From: Flaccisagitta enflata
Taxonomy: Eukaryota; Chaetognatha; Sagittoidea; Aphragmophora
Assembly (NCBI GenBank): GCA_965153355.1
Contig: OZ231127.1
Span: 67,022,001 to 67,086,000 of the forward strand
Reading direction: 5' to 3'
DNA length: 64,000 nucleotides
In this document: piece after piece, positions 35,462-44,871 of the stretch
Position numbering within the stretch: the first letter of the stretch is position 1
Layout: each line of letters starts with the position of its first letter
Made by a program: the position numbers and the translations under genes
Notes under the pieces: model-generated
Seen by the model: only the letters and a program-made list of their open reading frames with translations
Told to the model about the DNA's origin: nothing
Database searches by the model: none

Positions 35462-38427
35462 CTGTGAATTGGGATAAAAAGAAGTGAGAAGGAAGGGGGG
35501 GGGGGGGGGTAGTAAGACTTGTTGTATGGACGTTTACCCATACAAACATACACATAAAGTATCCAAAACGCTTGTTTATCCACATTTTTTCCTCGATCAT
35601 TACCGATGAACGGACCGACGGACGGACAAAGCCTCTTATAGAGTTGCGTATCCGCAACTAAAAAAAACTAGGGCAAATTTTCATGAGATGACTCAATGAG
35701 ATGGACAGACTAAGACAAGAAAGAACAAGTTCAAACCTTCATTGAGATAGAGGGACAAGTATAACCATTCAAGCGAGGACATACCTTCATGAGGAGACTC
35801 ATTGAGATAGCGGGACAAGATCCCGAATGGACAATTTCTGGCATGATCGGCTTCGTGCAGACAAAGTCGCATCCGAATTTGCCGCCGAGACAGCAAAATT
35901 CCTCCTGAAAACGTGGTTAAAAGATACAGTGAAAATGGTTGTTTCGAAATCTGTGTACTGCAGCAAAAATGAAAGACAATTCGGCCGTCATGAGCAGAAG
36001 CGACATCTGCTTGACGAGTTTGCCCCACCCGCCCGCCCGCCATTTGAAAAGGTCTCTAAAAATGAGCGCCACTTGAAATTTAGAGTAAACTATAAGCACA
36101 AGTTTTCTTTTCATATTTTGTGCTTATCAAGCCACAACTAATCAACACAATATTTTAAAATTAACTAAGTTTTAGTTGGGTTCTCAGGTTTTCCCAAATG
36201 ATAAATGTTTATTTCTTGCCATTTGTCATGTCACCCAATTCTTATGAGTACTTACCCCTCCGCGGTCATTCTTTGATGTACATTCAGTAAAGCCGACTCT
36301 GTTTAATTAGTCATGCCATGTCATGTCATGTCACTTGTCACGTTACCCAATTCCTAAGAGTACTTACCCCTCCGCAGTCGTTCTTTGATGTACATTCAGT
36401 GAGGCTGACTCTGTCAAATCTGCCGCATTCGGTCATGTTGAGCGGCGCGAAAGGACATTCGTAGGCGATTTGCGGATTCAAAGCTTGTCTTCGGTACCTC
36501 GGCGACGCCGCTGATCAGGCGAAGGAGAGAGAAAGTTGATTTCTAGTTACAGTCTAGCTAGGTAAGTTCATTGACTGATGATATCATGTGCAGTTTGTTA
36601 ACAAAAAGACGCGATGTAAATGATAAAATGTTGTGTAGCTATGTCACTAAGATGACTTTAAATTCCATGAACATTCTCAATCCCGTTCATTAAACTTAGC
36701 TTAGGTTTTTGTCTAATGCGTGAATTACATTCAGTTGAACCCCGCAATTACAGATGCCAAGGGATGAATAAATCTTATTTGTTATACATTTATGTTATTG
36801 CTAATTCAAAAATTTAAAGATAATGTCCATAAGTAACCTATATTCTTTATCTGTTTTAAGCGAAATTGTTGTTGTGGATCCGTTATTGCGGGGTGCAACT
36901 TTACGAAATATGCTTGTCCGTCAGTTGACACACCTTATTTTCGTTTTATTTCTGCTCTCTTATGTTGGCTCTTTCCAACTTAAACTTTATATCAATGAGA
37001 ATCATTGCGTCTATTTTTCTTTTTTAAATGTTCTAATTCTAGTGTTACAGGAATGTGCGTCTATTTGATGTAAATAAATGTAAATATATGTTAGGATTCA
37101 TCGCGATATCCCGTGCGCAAGACCAACATTTCGGCCTGTATGTCCGGATTATCATGATTGTGAGTGATCAATTAAATTTGTCGCTTATCCACTGTAGGAA
37201 ATCTTGTTGGCTAAAGGCACCGATTCGGTTATTTTCCTAGCGAAAGGCAAAACAAGGCAGAACTTGGCGAAACGGGACGAAAATAAGGAAAAAATACAAA
37301 AAAATTGCGCAAATTTTAGCGAAAGACCGAAAAATTCTTCTCTTAGGCTCCTCTTAGCGAAAATTGAAAATTTTACAGTCTTTCGCTAAAATTTAACCAG
37401 ATTCCGGGTGCCCGAGTCGTCGCGTACGGATCTGCCGCTGCTGCTGATGCTGGCGCTGCTTATTAGCGAAAGGGACCGTTTTTGGTCCAAATCTGACCTG
37501 GCTCGCTGGAGCATATGGTGACGTCACTTCGGATCTGCAGCGGCTGCTGATGTGGGGGCTGCCTATTAGCGAAAGGGACCATTTTGGCCCAAATCTGATT
37601 TAGCTCGCTCGGTGGCAGGAGACATTTTACTGATCTGCAGCTGCTGCTGAAGCGGGCGCTGCATATTAGCGAAAGGGACCATTTCAGGTCCGAATCAGAC
37701 CGGGCTCGCTAGGTCGCAGGAGACATTTTACTGATCTGCCGCAGCTGCTGATGCGGACGCTGCATATTAGCTAGCGAATGGCACCATTTTGCTCGCGCAC
37801 TGGAGTAGAATATAGAGTGTGATGCTGCTATGTAGGATCAGAAGCTGCGGTGGCCACATCGGTAAGGGAGCGGACTTCAAGCATCAAGGTCAATGGATCG
37901 AATCCCGAAGGTAACATTGAAATGTTGGCGAATGGCACCATTAGTTGTGAAAAAGAAGAAAAAAAAAAGAAAAAAAAAAAAAGAAGTTGCCGCAAAATCC
38001 CTCTTCCCCAAAACTTTTTTGGAACCATTCGCTAATGATTAGCAAAAGGTCCCTTTAATTGCCAGAATACAAAAAAAAAGAAGCTGCGTGCACACGACAG
38101 CGGTACACGCAGCTTCTTTTTAGCGAAAGGCCTCATATCGCTAGACAGCTCTCCTGCGGCGGAATGCCGCTGCTTTTGGGGCAAAACTAGGCGCCACCAA
38201 CCTTATTAGCGAAACGGGCGTTCCGCTAAAGTTTGCAAAAAAACGAAAAATACAGCCTTTATTTTGCCTTTCGCTAGAGCGATTTCCTACAGTGTCAGTC
38301 TGAATGAATATATGCATGTGCATTCGCGATGCAGGCGATATCATGAAAAGATAAAAAGATATCTGTTATTACGACTGATAACAATTAATGTAAAGCATCA
38401 ACGATATACGGAAAGTATCAATTACTC

Positions 38428-38497
<70 letters not shown>

Positions 38498-40681
38498 ACG
38501 AATGTAAAATGGCACCGGAAGATCCTTCAGTTCCTCAATATAGTAAAGCGACTTTGGCTTCGCGCAATGCGAGAGAGATGCAGATGCAGAAGCATTTCTG
38601 AACGAACTCACGGCCAGGGCGGCATGTGTAACGCATGTGTAAAGAAGAGCGCCGCTGGGGAAGCCTAAAAAGGGGTATTACCCTGCACCTTTCAATGATT
38701 TTGAAAAAAAAATTAATCTTTTAAATTTTTTTTTTCTGAAGCTAAAGGGGAAAGTCAAAAACAATTTCTAATGAAGGGAACCACAAGACAACAACACCCT
38801 TCCTCGATTTTTCATCAGTTTGCAATGTTTAAGCATATAGTTTCCTTATAATTTAGCATAAGAGACTAATATGATGGTAAAACAAAATAAAAAGAAGCGG
38901 CGGCATGTGAATTTCAGTATCAGTGCAACCATCAGTCTAAACTCCGCCTTTCATATCATATCTTATGATGATGTTTCCTCATATGATGAGTTGCAAATTT
39001 ACGTGAAACTGATGTAATACACAAAAAGTTCAAGCACTACTAGATTATTTGAATTTATGAACCAAATCGATCCTATCAAACTATCAGAAGAATTATAATG
39101 AATTCTTTTTAATAAGACCGCTACCATTTCCTTAAACAAACCGAAAGAAATGGTTAATTTTTGCATTATGCAAATTAGAACATTACAACTTGAACATGAC
39201 AACTAATGTTGACACAAACCTTATTGAGAAGCCAGTGCCCACTGAGCTTACTGCAGTTTTCTTTCCACCACCACCTCAAATCACCACGAAATTTCCCTTC
39301 CGATTTTCGTTATATAACCGTTGACGCCTCAACTTCTATCCCCAATTCCCCCCCCCCCCCAACACCTGGTCCTTGGGCAGCGGCAGCCCGTTGATTGATC
39401 GTCTGCAGGGCATTTCTGAGGGCCGCCTGAAAGGCAGGATCATTGGTGGAAAAATTGGCGCCTTGTTTGCTCTCCAAAAATCGAATGGCGGTCATCATAC
39501 TGCCTAATCTTTCGTTGTTGCTTCTACCACGGCCACCGCTTCCTCCTCCTCCTCCGCCTCCGCCCAACATGCCCATCAGACTCGTGATGAGTGGTAGAGC
39601 TTGAGATATTAACCCGCCGATGTTTGTCCAGATTCCGCCTCCTCCTCCGCCGCCGGTGGCTCCCGGCTGACTGGCGGTCGGGAATCCGCCGCCTGAGCCC
39701 TGATTGGCTCCCGCTGGCATTCCGCCGCCGCCGTTGCCAAAACTAGTTCCACCGCCGCCTCCTCCTCCGCCGCCGCCGAATAAGCTCAAGACGCTCGGAA
39801 TCATGCCCATGATGTTTGGCAGCATACCCGCCAATCCGGCTAGGCCACCACCACCGCCGGCGCCACCGCCTCTTCCGCCGCCGCCGCCGCCGCCACCCAT
39901 GGGAGGATGAGCACCACCACCGCCGCCGCCTCCGAAGCCTCCGAAGCCTCCGAAGCCTCCCCCGTAATTCATCGATCCCGCTTGTGGATTCATTGGATTG
40001 GCAAATCCACCGCCGTAGGGACTACGAGTGACATTTGCATGATTATTCAAGAGAATTCGTCGTAAGGGGGTTGTAAAATGTTTCGCGATGGGGGAACGAG
40101 ATGAATCAAAAGTTAGGGGGTGACATATTATGATTTTATGACCTGGATCACGACAGGAACATTTTTTTGAATGCTCTCAACAAGACGGGCCAATCCATTG
40201 GACATGGACAACGGATGGATATGAACGACCGTCACGTTGCAACAAGTTTAGAAGTGGTAGGAGAGGAAGGAATTCGGTTAGTAAATATTCTTGCCTCCTG
40301 TATACGGTTTTGGGAATGTTTTCATCAGAAAAAAATTGGGAGTCTAGAAAATGTCACTTGGTGTTGATAAACAAAAAAAAAAAAGCCCCGGAATTTTCTC
40401 TTAGAAATACTTTTTGATATCTTTTTTCCTTTCGTTTCAGAAAACTGTTGGTGTAGATTAAAGAAATAAAATAAAACGGTTGATTTGTTTCTTTAAGGCC
40501 GAAATGTTTACCTCGCGCCCGGGAAACCGCCACTCGCAGCCGCCCATTGGTTCGCCATCGCACTCGCTCCCAGCCGGTTACGATAAGACGTACCCGCAGA
40601 AACGCAAGAGACGCACGCAGCAGCCAAAACGAAGAACGCCGCCGCCGTCGTGACGCCCTTCGTCGACGAAAGTGGAGACAT
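35330..40681 (-). CDS. Crustin-like secreted protein: signal peptide, Gly-rich region, two WAP domains
   Basis: Spliced model on the minus strand: 40681-40512, 40021-39366, 36510-36368, 35904-35785 and 35461-35330, 1221 nt, 406 residues. The phases chain correctly (2, 1, 0, 0) and all introns are GT-AG. Residues 1-30 form a signal peptide with an Ala/Phe/Leu/Val core ending SCVSAG. Residues 57-275 are Gly-rich, broken by hydrophobic helical stretches and a final Gly-poor segment. WAP domain 1 has Cys at 294, 304, 315, 321, 327, 328, 335 and 339. WAP domain 2 has Cys at 353, 373, 377, 383, 389, 390, 397 and 402. In both, Asp precedes Cys4 and Cys5-Cys6 are adjacent. WAP domains are disulphide-bonded modules of protease inhibitors and antimicrobial proteins, so the product is likely extracellular. 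Joining exons 2 and 3 across 2.9 kb is the least certain step: they could be two genes. Confidence 0.7.
35604..35667 (-). mobile_element. Hairpin-headed repeat (family A), 5' part only
   Basis: Minus strand: head AGTTGCGGATACGCAACT, then CTATAAGAGGCTTTGTCC and GTCC/GTCG units, after which similarity stops. It sits in intron 4 of the crustin-like gene. Confidence 0.75.
35785..35904 (-). CDS. Crustin-like gene, exon 4 (end of WAP 1, start of WAP 2)
   Basis: 120 nt, 40 codons, phase 0 at both ends; acceptor GTTTTCAG, donor GTATGT. Encodes EEFCCLGGKFGCDFVCTKP (Cys5 to Cys8 of WAP 1), a linker, and HSGSCP, the usual opening of the next WAP domain. Placing an intron inside the WAP module matches the split at exon 3. 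Confidence 0.85.
36222..36307 (-). pseudogene. Duplicated, damaged copy of the 3' part of exon 3
   Basis: An 86-bp block matches 36,334-36,420 at a constant offset of 112 bp. It includes the intact donor GTAAGT and the TGT codon of Cys3, but the Cys4 codon TGC has become CGC (Arg). The 5' part of the exon is missing. Lies in intron 3; splicing to it would remove a structural cysteine. Confidence 0.75.
36368..36510 (-). CDS. Crustin-like gene, exon 3 (first half of WAP 1)
   Basis: Acceptor GATCAG after the pyrimidine tract CTTTCTCTCTCCTTCGCC; donor GTAAGT. Phase 1 in, phase 0 out. Encodes RYRRQALNPQIAYECPFAP and then Cys2 to Cys4 of a WAP domain, ending SKNDCGG. A damaged copy of its last part lies just downstream at 36,222-36,307. 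Confidence 0.8.
36732..36902. mobile_element. MITE-like element, about 170 bp
   Basis: The left end CAGTTGAACCCCGCAATTAC is mirrored at the right by GTTATTGCGGGGTGCAACTT. The ends resemble those at 17,072 and near 19,800. AT-rich interior without coding potential. Lies in intron 2 of the crustin-like gene. Confidence 0.65.
37429..37795. repeat. Four tandem units of about 101 bp inside element C5
   Basis: Units start GATCTGC at about 37,429, 37,532, 37,634 and 37,734. Each contains CTGCTGATGC-like sequence, ATTAGCGAAAGGGACC and CTCGCT. The first two have more divergent 3' parts, and the last is shortened. Confidence 0.8.
37845..37920 (+). other. tRNA-like (SINE-type) stretch
   Basis: GGTGGCCACATCGGTAAGG resembles a tRNA A box and GGATCGAATCC a B box, about 40 bp apart. 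The arms do not fold into a convincing cloverleaf, so this is more likely a tRNA-derived remnant than a tRNA gene. Confidence 0.3.
38076..38120. other. Perfect 15-bp hairpin
   Basis: AAAAGAAGCTGCGTG and CACGCAGCTTCTTTT flank a 15-nt loop. It lies in element C5 and could fold in the crustin-like pre-mRNA, since it is intronic there. Confidence 0.8.
38295..38428. other. Intronic sequence without features
   Basis: Within intron 2 of the crustin-like gene; nothing recognised. Confidence 0.3.
38429..38497. repeat. (GA)n / GAGAGT microsatellite
   Basis: About 16 GA units followed by GAGAGT hexamers. Confidence 0.95.
38625..38925 (+). repeat. Dispersed repeat, inverted partner at 52,700-52,965
   Basis: Shares, in opposite orientation, GGGTATTACCCTGCA, ACCACAAGACAACAAC, TTTCCTTATAATTTAGCATA and AGAAGCGGCGGCATGTGAAT (with changes) with 52,700-52,965. 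The homology is about 300 bp long and diverged by substitutions and indels. It lies in intron 2 of the crustin-like gene. Function unknown. Confidence 0.7.
39366..40021 (-). CDS. Crustin-like gene, exon 2 (glycine-rich)
   Basis: Acceptor CTCGTAG at 40,022 follows a CTAAC branch-like word and pyrimidine-rich sequence. The first base completes Ser 57. Sequence: PYGGGFANPMNP, then GFGGFGGFGG, then three long Gly runs. These are separated by LAGMLPNIMGMIPSVLSLF and by IWTNIGGLISQALPLITSLM, both hydrophobic and probably helical. A charged, Gly-poor tail follows (NNERLGSMMTAIRFLESK). Donor CAG/GTGTTG at 39,365 gives phase 1, as needed by exon 3. If that donor is not used, the frame continues 18 codons to TAA at 39,310. 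Confidence 0.75.
40512..40681 (-). CDS. Crustin-like gene, exon 1 (signal peptide)
   Basis: ATG at 40,681; 56 codons plus two bases, then donor GTAAAC. The start MSPLSSTKGVTT is followed by a hydrophobic AAAFFVLAAACV core and a small-residue cleavage zone ending in SAG. The mature protein would begin TSYRNRLG. A (GA)n array on the plus strand (CT on the coding strand) ends only 24 bp before the ATG and would lie in the 5' UTR. Confidence 0.7.
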
Positions 40682-40702
40682 GATTGTTGTGGTTGTGTCA
40701 CT

Positions 40703-40704
<2 letters not shown>

Positions 40705-40746
<42 letters not shown>
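40705..40746. repeat. (GA)n microsatellite in the probable 5' UTR of the crustin-like gene
   Basis: 21 GA units on the plus strand, (CT)21 on the coding strand, ending 24 bp before the start codon. Confidence 0.95.
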
Positions 40747-40749
<3 letters not shown>

Positions 40750-40875
40750 CGCAGGATAGGCGGTATCATAAAAACATCAACAGCGTTGAGAAAAAGAGAT
40801 AGAGAGAGACCAACAGAGCGGCCACTATAAAGCGGCCTGTCGCCTCTGAAGCTTTCTCTGCCCACAATTTTCATT

Positions 40876-40883
40876 CTTTTATA
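40876..40883 (-). promoter_or_regulatory. Possible TATA box of the crustin-like gene
   Basis: TATAAAAG on the minus strand, about 195 bp before the ATG at 40,681. This would give a leader of about 165 nt containing the CT array. No initiator could be confirmed. Confidence 0.3.
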
Positions 40884-41037
40884 AATTGCTTTTCCCTCAG
40901 AAATGGCTTCTTTAGCTTTACTCGTCTTCGTCGTCGCGCCGGCGAAAAAATCATCGTTTACAAGACGACATCCCAGAAACTTCCAAAGGTGACGTTGAAT
41001 CATCGGGGGAGAGACGGAAGGTGAGTGATGGAAGGTG

Positions 41038-41039
<2 letters not shown>

Positions 41040-41087
<48 letters not shown>
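41040..41087. repeat. (GA)n microsatellite
   Basis: About 23 GA units. Confidence 0.97.
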
Positions 41088-41242
41088 GTTTATGGACGGC
41101 CAGACGGCTTGACAGAAAGATGGACGAATAGACAAAGAGATGGACGGAATGAAAGACAGACGGATATTCATAAACAGACCCTCGTGAAACGTTTGCGTAA
41201 CAGACATGACCTTTGATAGACTTGCTATACAACCAATAAGAA

Positions 41243-41540
41243 AACAAGGCCAAGTAGGCCAACGACGCGTCCTCTTTGATGGAATGTTTTTTTATGAATT
41301 TTTTTATAAATGAATGTTTTTTACGAATGAATGATTTTTATGAATGAATGTTTTTTATGAATGAATATCATTTTCTGAATCGATAAATGATTTTATTTAT
41401 CAATTACTGGGTTAGTACCTCTTTTCTGTTGAAATAATTTATGATTTTGATGTTTTTAATGAATGTATTACAGACCGACCGACCGACAGACCAACCAACG
41501 GACACAGCCTATTATAGAGATGCGAGGACGCATCTAAAAA
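41243..41540 (-). mobile_element. Hairpin-headed repeat (family A), subfamily with AGATGCG stem
   Basis: Minus strand: head AGATGCGTCCTCGCATCT, then CTATAATAGGCTGTGTCC, GTTGG/GTCGG units, an AT-rich middle, and a distal arm GGACGCGTC before the tail GGCCTACTTGGCCTTGTT. The distal arm matches the head with two changes. Confidence 0.7.
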
Positions 41541-41808
41541 GAGCCAATGAGAGACAAAGAAAGATAGACAAGGGAAGAGAGAAATATGTTGGCGGAGATC
41601 TCGATCTTGAATCGCTAGAATTGGATGCAGACAGATATATAAGGGGAAAACAAGTGCCGAAAATAAAGGTGGGACAAATAAAGATAAGAAACCGCAGAAA
41701 CGGCCTAAAACTTTTCGCAAACCGAAAAACACGAAAAACACAAATTTCATTTATGGGTGTTTTTATCGAGGAAATTTGAATACGGCGCTCGTCACCGAGA
41801 AAACTATA

Positions 41809-41845
<37 letters not shown>

Positions 41846-41951
41846 CGCGTGTCTCAGTTGTTTTGCCATTTTATCATTCGATAGAATTCGATTTCTCAAC
41901 AGCGGCGTCGCAAATACAGAAACTGATAAAGTTTATACGTTTGTGTATATT

Positions 41952-41990
<39 letters not shown>

Positions 41991-42628
41991 GGTCAGACAG
42001 GCAGACAGACAGACAAACTGACCGTCAAACAAATCGCTATGGATATGTATTGGCTAGATAAATTTACTGCGCAGAACTAGGAGGGCGAGGGGGAAGAAGG
42101 AAAGATGGTTATGCGGTTAAGATGGGGTCAGGGCGGGTGTGGACACTGCCAACGTGACACTTGGTTGCAAGGCCAAGGGGTGTTTTAGGAAGAGAGCAGG
42201 AATCTTAATGAGGGGAAACGGCAAAGGACTTTGTAAAGAGAGGAAAAAATGGTGCTGGACAGTGTCACAAGTGGACACGTGGCAAGAAGGGTTTGAGAAT
42301 GTGGGGGTGTGAATGGCACCGGGCTTCTAGGGGGTGACAATGGCAAAATAAGGGAGGAGAGGGCACTTGACTTATGTGCGGAGGTTACATGGAGAGAGCG
42401 AGGGGATGATACCGGACTTATGTGAGGAGATGCCGTCTTGTCGCGCTCTGAGAGCAATTTTCAACGTCATGAGGATTGAGGATTGTTCTTCTTTTCTGAT
42501 TATGATTTACTGAGATGATGGCTTTTTATTTTCTCATATATTTTCCCTATTTTTCTTGGATTTGCTTTTAATCTGCTTTGTTCTCACTCTTGACTCATTT
42601 TTCTTTCTCCTTTTCGAACTTCTTTTTC
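41541..42628. other. Intergenic region
   Basis: No gene recognised. Holds two short GA runs (about 41,811-41,843 and 41,957-41,990), a GACAGACAGGCA run, and a G-rich stretch at 42,080-42,440 with GGGGTG and ACTTATGTG words but no supported frame. Confidence 0.35.
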
Positions 42629-42815
42629 TTTTTAGTTGCGGACACGCAACTCTATAAGAGGCTTTGTCCGTCCGTCCGTTAGTCGGTTGGTTGGTCCGTG
42701 GACACGAGTCGAAAGGTGAGGAAATGAGCGTTTTAGAACATTTTTAGTTGCGGACAGTTGCATTTCCGCCCCTGCCCACCCGTCCGCAACTGATGGCCAT
42801 GTATCCGGCCTTGTT
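42629..42815 (+). mobile_element. Hairpin-headed repeat (family A), full-length copy
   Basis: Head AGTTGCGGACACGCAACT, CTATAAGAGGCTTTGTCC, GTCC/GTTGG units, CACGAGTCGAAAGGTGAGG, an internal second AGTTGCGGACAGTTGC, CCCCTGCCCACCCG, distal TCCGCAACT, tail GGCCATGTATCCGGCCTT. One of the best copies for defining the family. Confidence 0.85.
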
Positions 42816-42828
42816 CTTCCTCTTCCTC

Positions 42829-42901
42829 CTCGTCTTCGTCTTCGTCTGCTTCTTCTTCTTTTTCTTCTTCATCATCTTCTTCTTCTTCTTCTTCTTCTTC
42901 T

Positions 42902-42948
<47 letters not shown>

Positions 42949-43010
42949 TTCTTCTTCTTCTTCTTCTTCTTCTTCTTCTTCTTCTTCTTCTTCTTCTTCT
43001 TCTTCTTCTT
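42829..43010. repeat. (CTT)n microsatellite
   Basis: About 55 CTT units with a few CCT and CGT interruptions. It starts just after a family A tail and produces poly-Phe and poly-Glu frames. Confidence 0.97.
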
Positions 43011-43224
43011 TATTACTTATTCCCTTCTCCAACCCATGCGGTCATTATTCGCTCTCTGTGCGCCCTCTTGTCTTCTCTTCTTTTCTCGTTAAGGCTTTAA
43101 GCGGCGCCGGCGGAAAGCTTTTGCCGCTCCGAAAGGGAAAAAAAGAACATCTTTCCCAATAATTCGTGACTTTTCATTTCGCCAGTTGTTTATTCGTCAT
43201 TAGCAAGAAGATGGCGCACCTGAT

Positions 43225-43490
<266 letters not shown>

Positions 43491-43679
43491 TACCCTCACA
43501 CACAATTGTTTTGCTCTCAGATTGCTGCGCTGAAGGGGATGATAGCCTATGCTCAAAAAGAGATTTGTTCCCTTTCATTATACAGCAAGTTAAGATCATC
43601 AACAACTTTGTAGCTAATACCTCTGCCACCATTACCACTTTATGACATGGTTAAGAGGCAAGGACAACAGCCTATTGCC

Positions 43680-44165
43680 AACAGGTACAACTGACCAGTT
43701 TTTGCTCCAGTGACTGCCAACACGAGTGATCACCAGTTCTCCACCCTACAACTTCAAATAGAAGACAATGGGTACAGCTGACCAGGTAATGCTTCACTGG
43801 TTGCCCCTCCAATGAAAAATCTTGCATGTATCTCCGAAGCAAACGGGTAAAACTGAGCAAGTAATGATTTAATGGCAGGCTTTGCCACAACTGAATTACC
43901 AATTATTTTGAAGCAAAGGCATTGGGCACAGCAGAGGCAATGGGTTCTTCAGACCAACACTTTTTTCAACATCGCTGTCTATCTTGACCGACGTATTATT
44001 CCACTTTGCCATCTACCTTGAAGCAGAGGCGACGGGTACAGCAGACCGATACATTTTTCAACATCGCTATTTTGATTCAAAGGGTACAGCAAACCAACAT
44101 AATCTTCAGGTTTGCTATTAATTTTGATGCCATGGCAATGCGTATAGCTGACCAAAATATTCCTC
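43680..44165. repeat. Degenerate tandem repeat with GGGTACAGCTGACCA core
   Basis: The core recurs near 43,683, 43,770, 43,847, 43,922, 44,033, 44,081 and 44,138, at irregular intervals of about 50-110 bp. CTTCAA/GAAGCAAA and GCC(A)ATGG words lie between copies. Minus-strand frames show a repeating LVSCTHC-like phrase because of this. It may be an old minisatellite or an eroded repetitive exon. Confidence 0.6.
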
Positions 44166-44551
44166 AACCTGGTCAACATCTGTGCAGTAAACCCGATATT
44201 TTAGAGGAAACGTCTAGAGTATCGTTGGCCACATAATCTATCTATCGCCAAAGCCACTTTTTATTTTTCTCCTCCTCGAGACATATGAGACAGGCCGTGT
44301 GACAATTTTTAGCGCCTCTCAACGAATAATAAAAGAATTCAGGCTTTTTCCTTCTTCTTGTTTCCCTTAATGTCTGTATTAAAGCTTTTCTGTCTTTTTG
44401 TCTGTCACTCTTTTTGACATTTAAAGCTCCTTACTAACTTTTTGAGAATGTACGTCCATCTGTCATGTCTGTCGGTTGACCCTTGACGCTCTTTTATGCG
44501 AACGATAAACTAGAGTAGTGAGAAGGCCTTTTGGTCAGCCGGCTAGCCAAG
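44166..44551. other. Intergenic sequence
   Basis: No gene. A decayed family A fragment may be present near 44,450-44,490 (TCCATCTGTCATGTCTGTCG). Confidence 0.3.
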
Positions 44552-44561
44552 ACAGCAGGAG

Positions 44562-44871
44562 TAACAGGGTCCAGAAATATATAAAAAGCATGATCAAATT
44601 AAATCCATTTGTCACAAGACTAATTTTAGGGTGGGGAATCAGCTCAGACCACCAAAAAAATTCCCAGGTCAAGATTTGGGCCGCTACCGCTACATATCTC
44701 AGGTCAAAAGGCTATATATAGCCTTTTGACCTGAGATATATAGCGGTAGCGTCCCAAATCTTGACCTGAGAATTTTTTTGGTGGTCTGAGCTGATTCCCC
44801 ACCCTAAAATTGGTCTTGCGACAAATGGATTTAATTCGATTATGCTTTTGATACATTTCTGAACCCTGTTA
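44562..44871. mobile_element. Palindromic element C6, 310 bp, with 10-bp target duplication
   Basis: Two arms of about 155 bp, over 90 percent identical by eye, meet without a spacer at 44,716/44,717 (AAAAGGCTATATATAGCC and TTTT). The ends are TAACAGGGT and ACCCTGTTA. The direct repeat ACAGCAGGAG flanks both sides (44,552-44,561 and 44,872-44,881). Long inverted repeats with target duplications of 9-10 bp are typical of Mutator-like non-autonomous elements. No coding sequence. Confidence 0.85.

Larger units (their letters stand above)
37190..38294. mobile_element. Inverted-repeat element C5, 1.1 kb
   Basis: Ends CACTGTAGGAAATC and GATTTCCTACAGTG are perfect inverted repeats, followed inward by GCGAAAGGC-type words on both sides. 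The interior holds four tandem units, a tRNA-like stretch and a strong hairpin (separate entries). No transposase frame. Inserted in intron 2 of the crustin-like gene. Confidence 0.75.

Noticed and set aside
37845-37920. Functional tRNA gene
   Set aside because: A- and B-box-like words are present, but the acceptor and T stems do not pair and the segment lies inside a transposon-like element.
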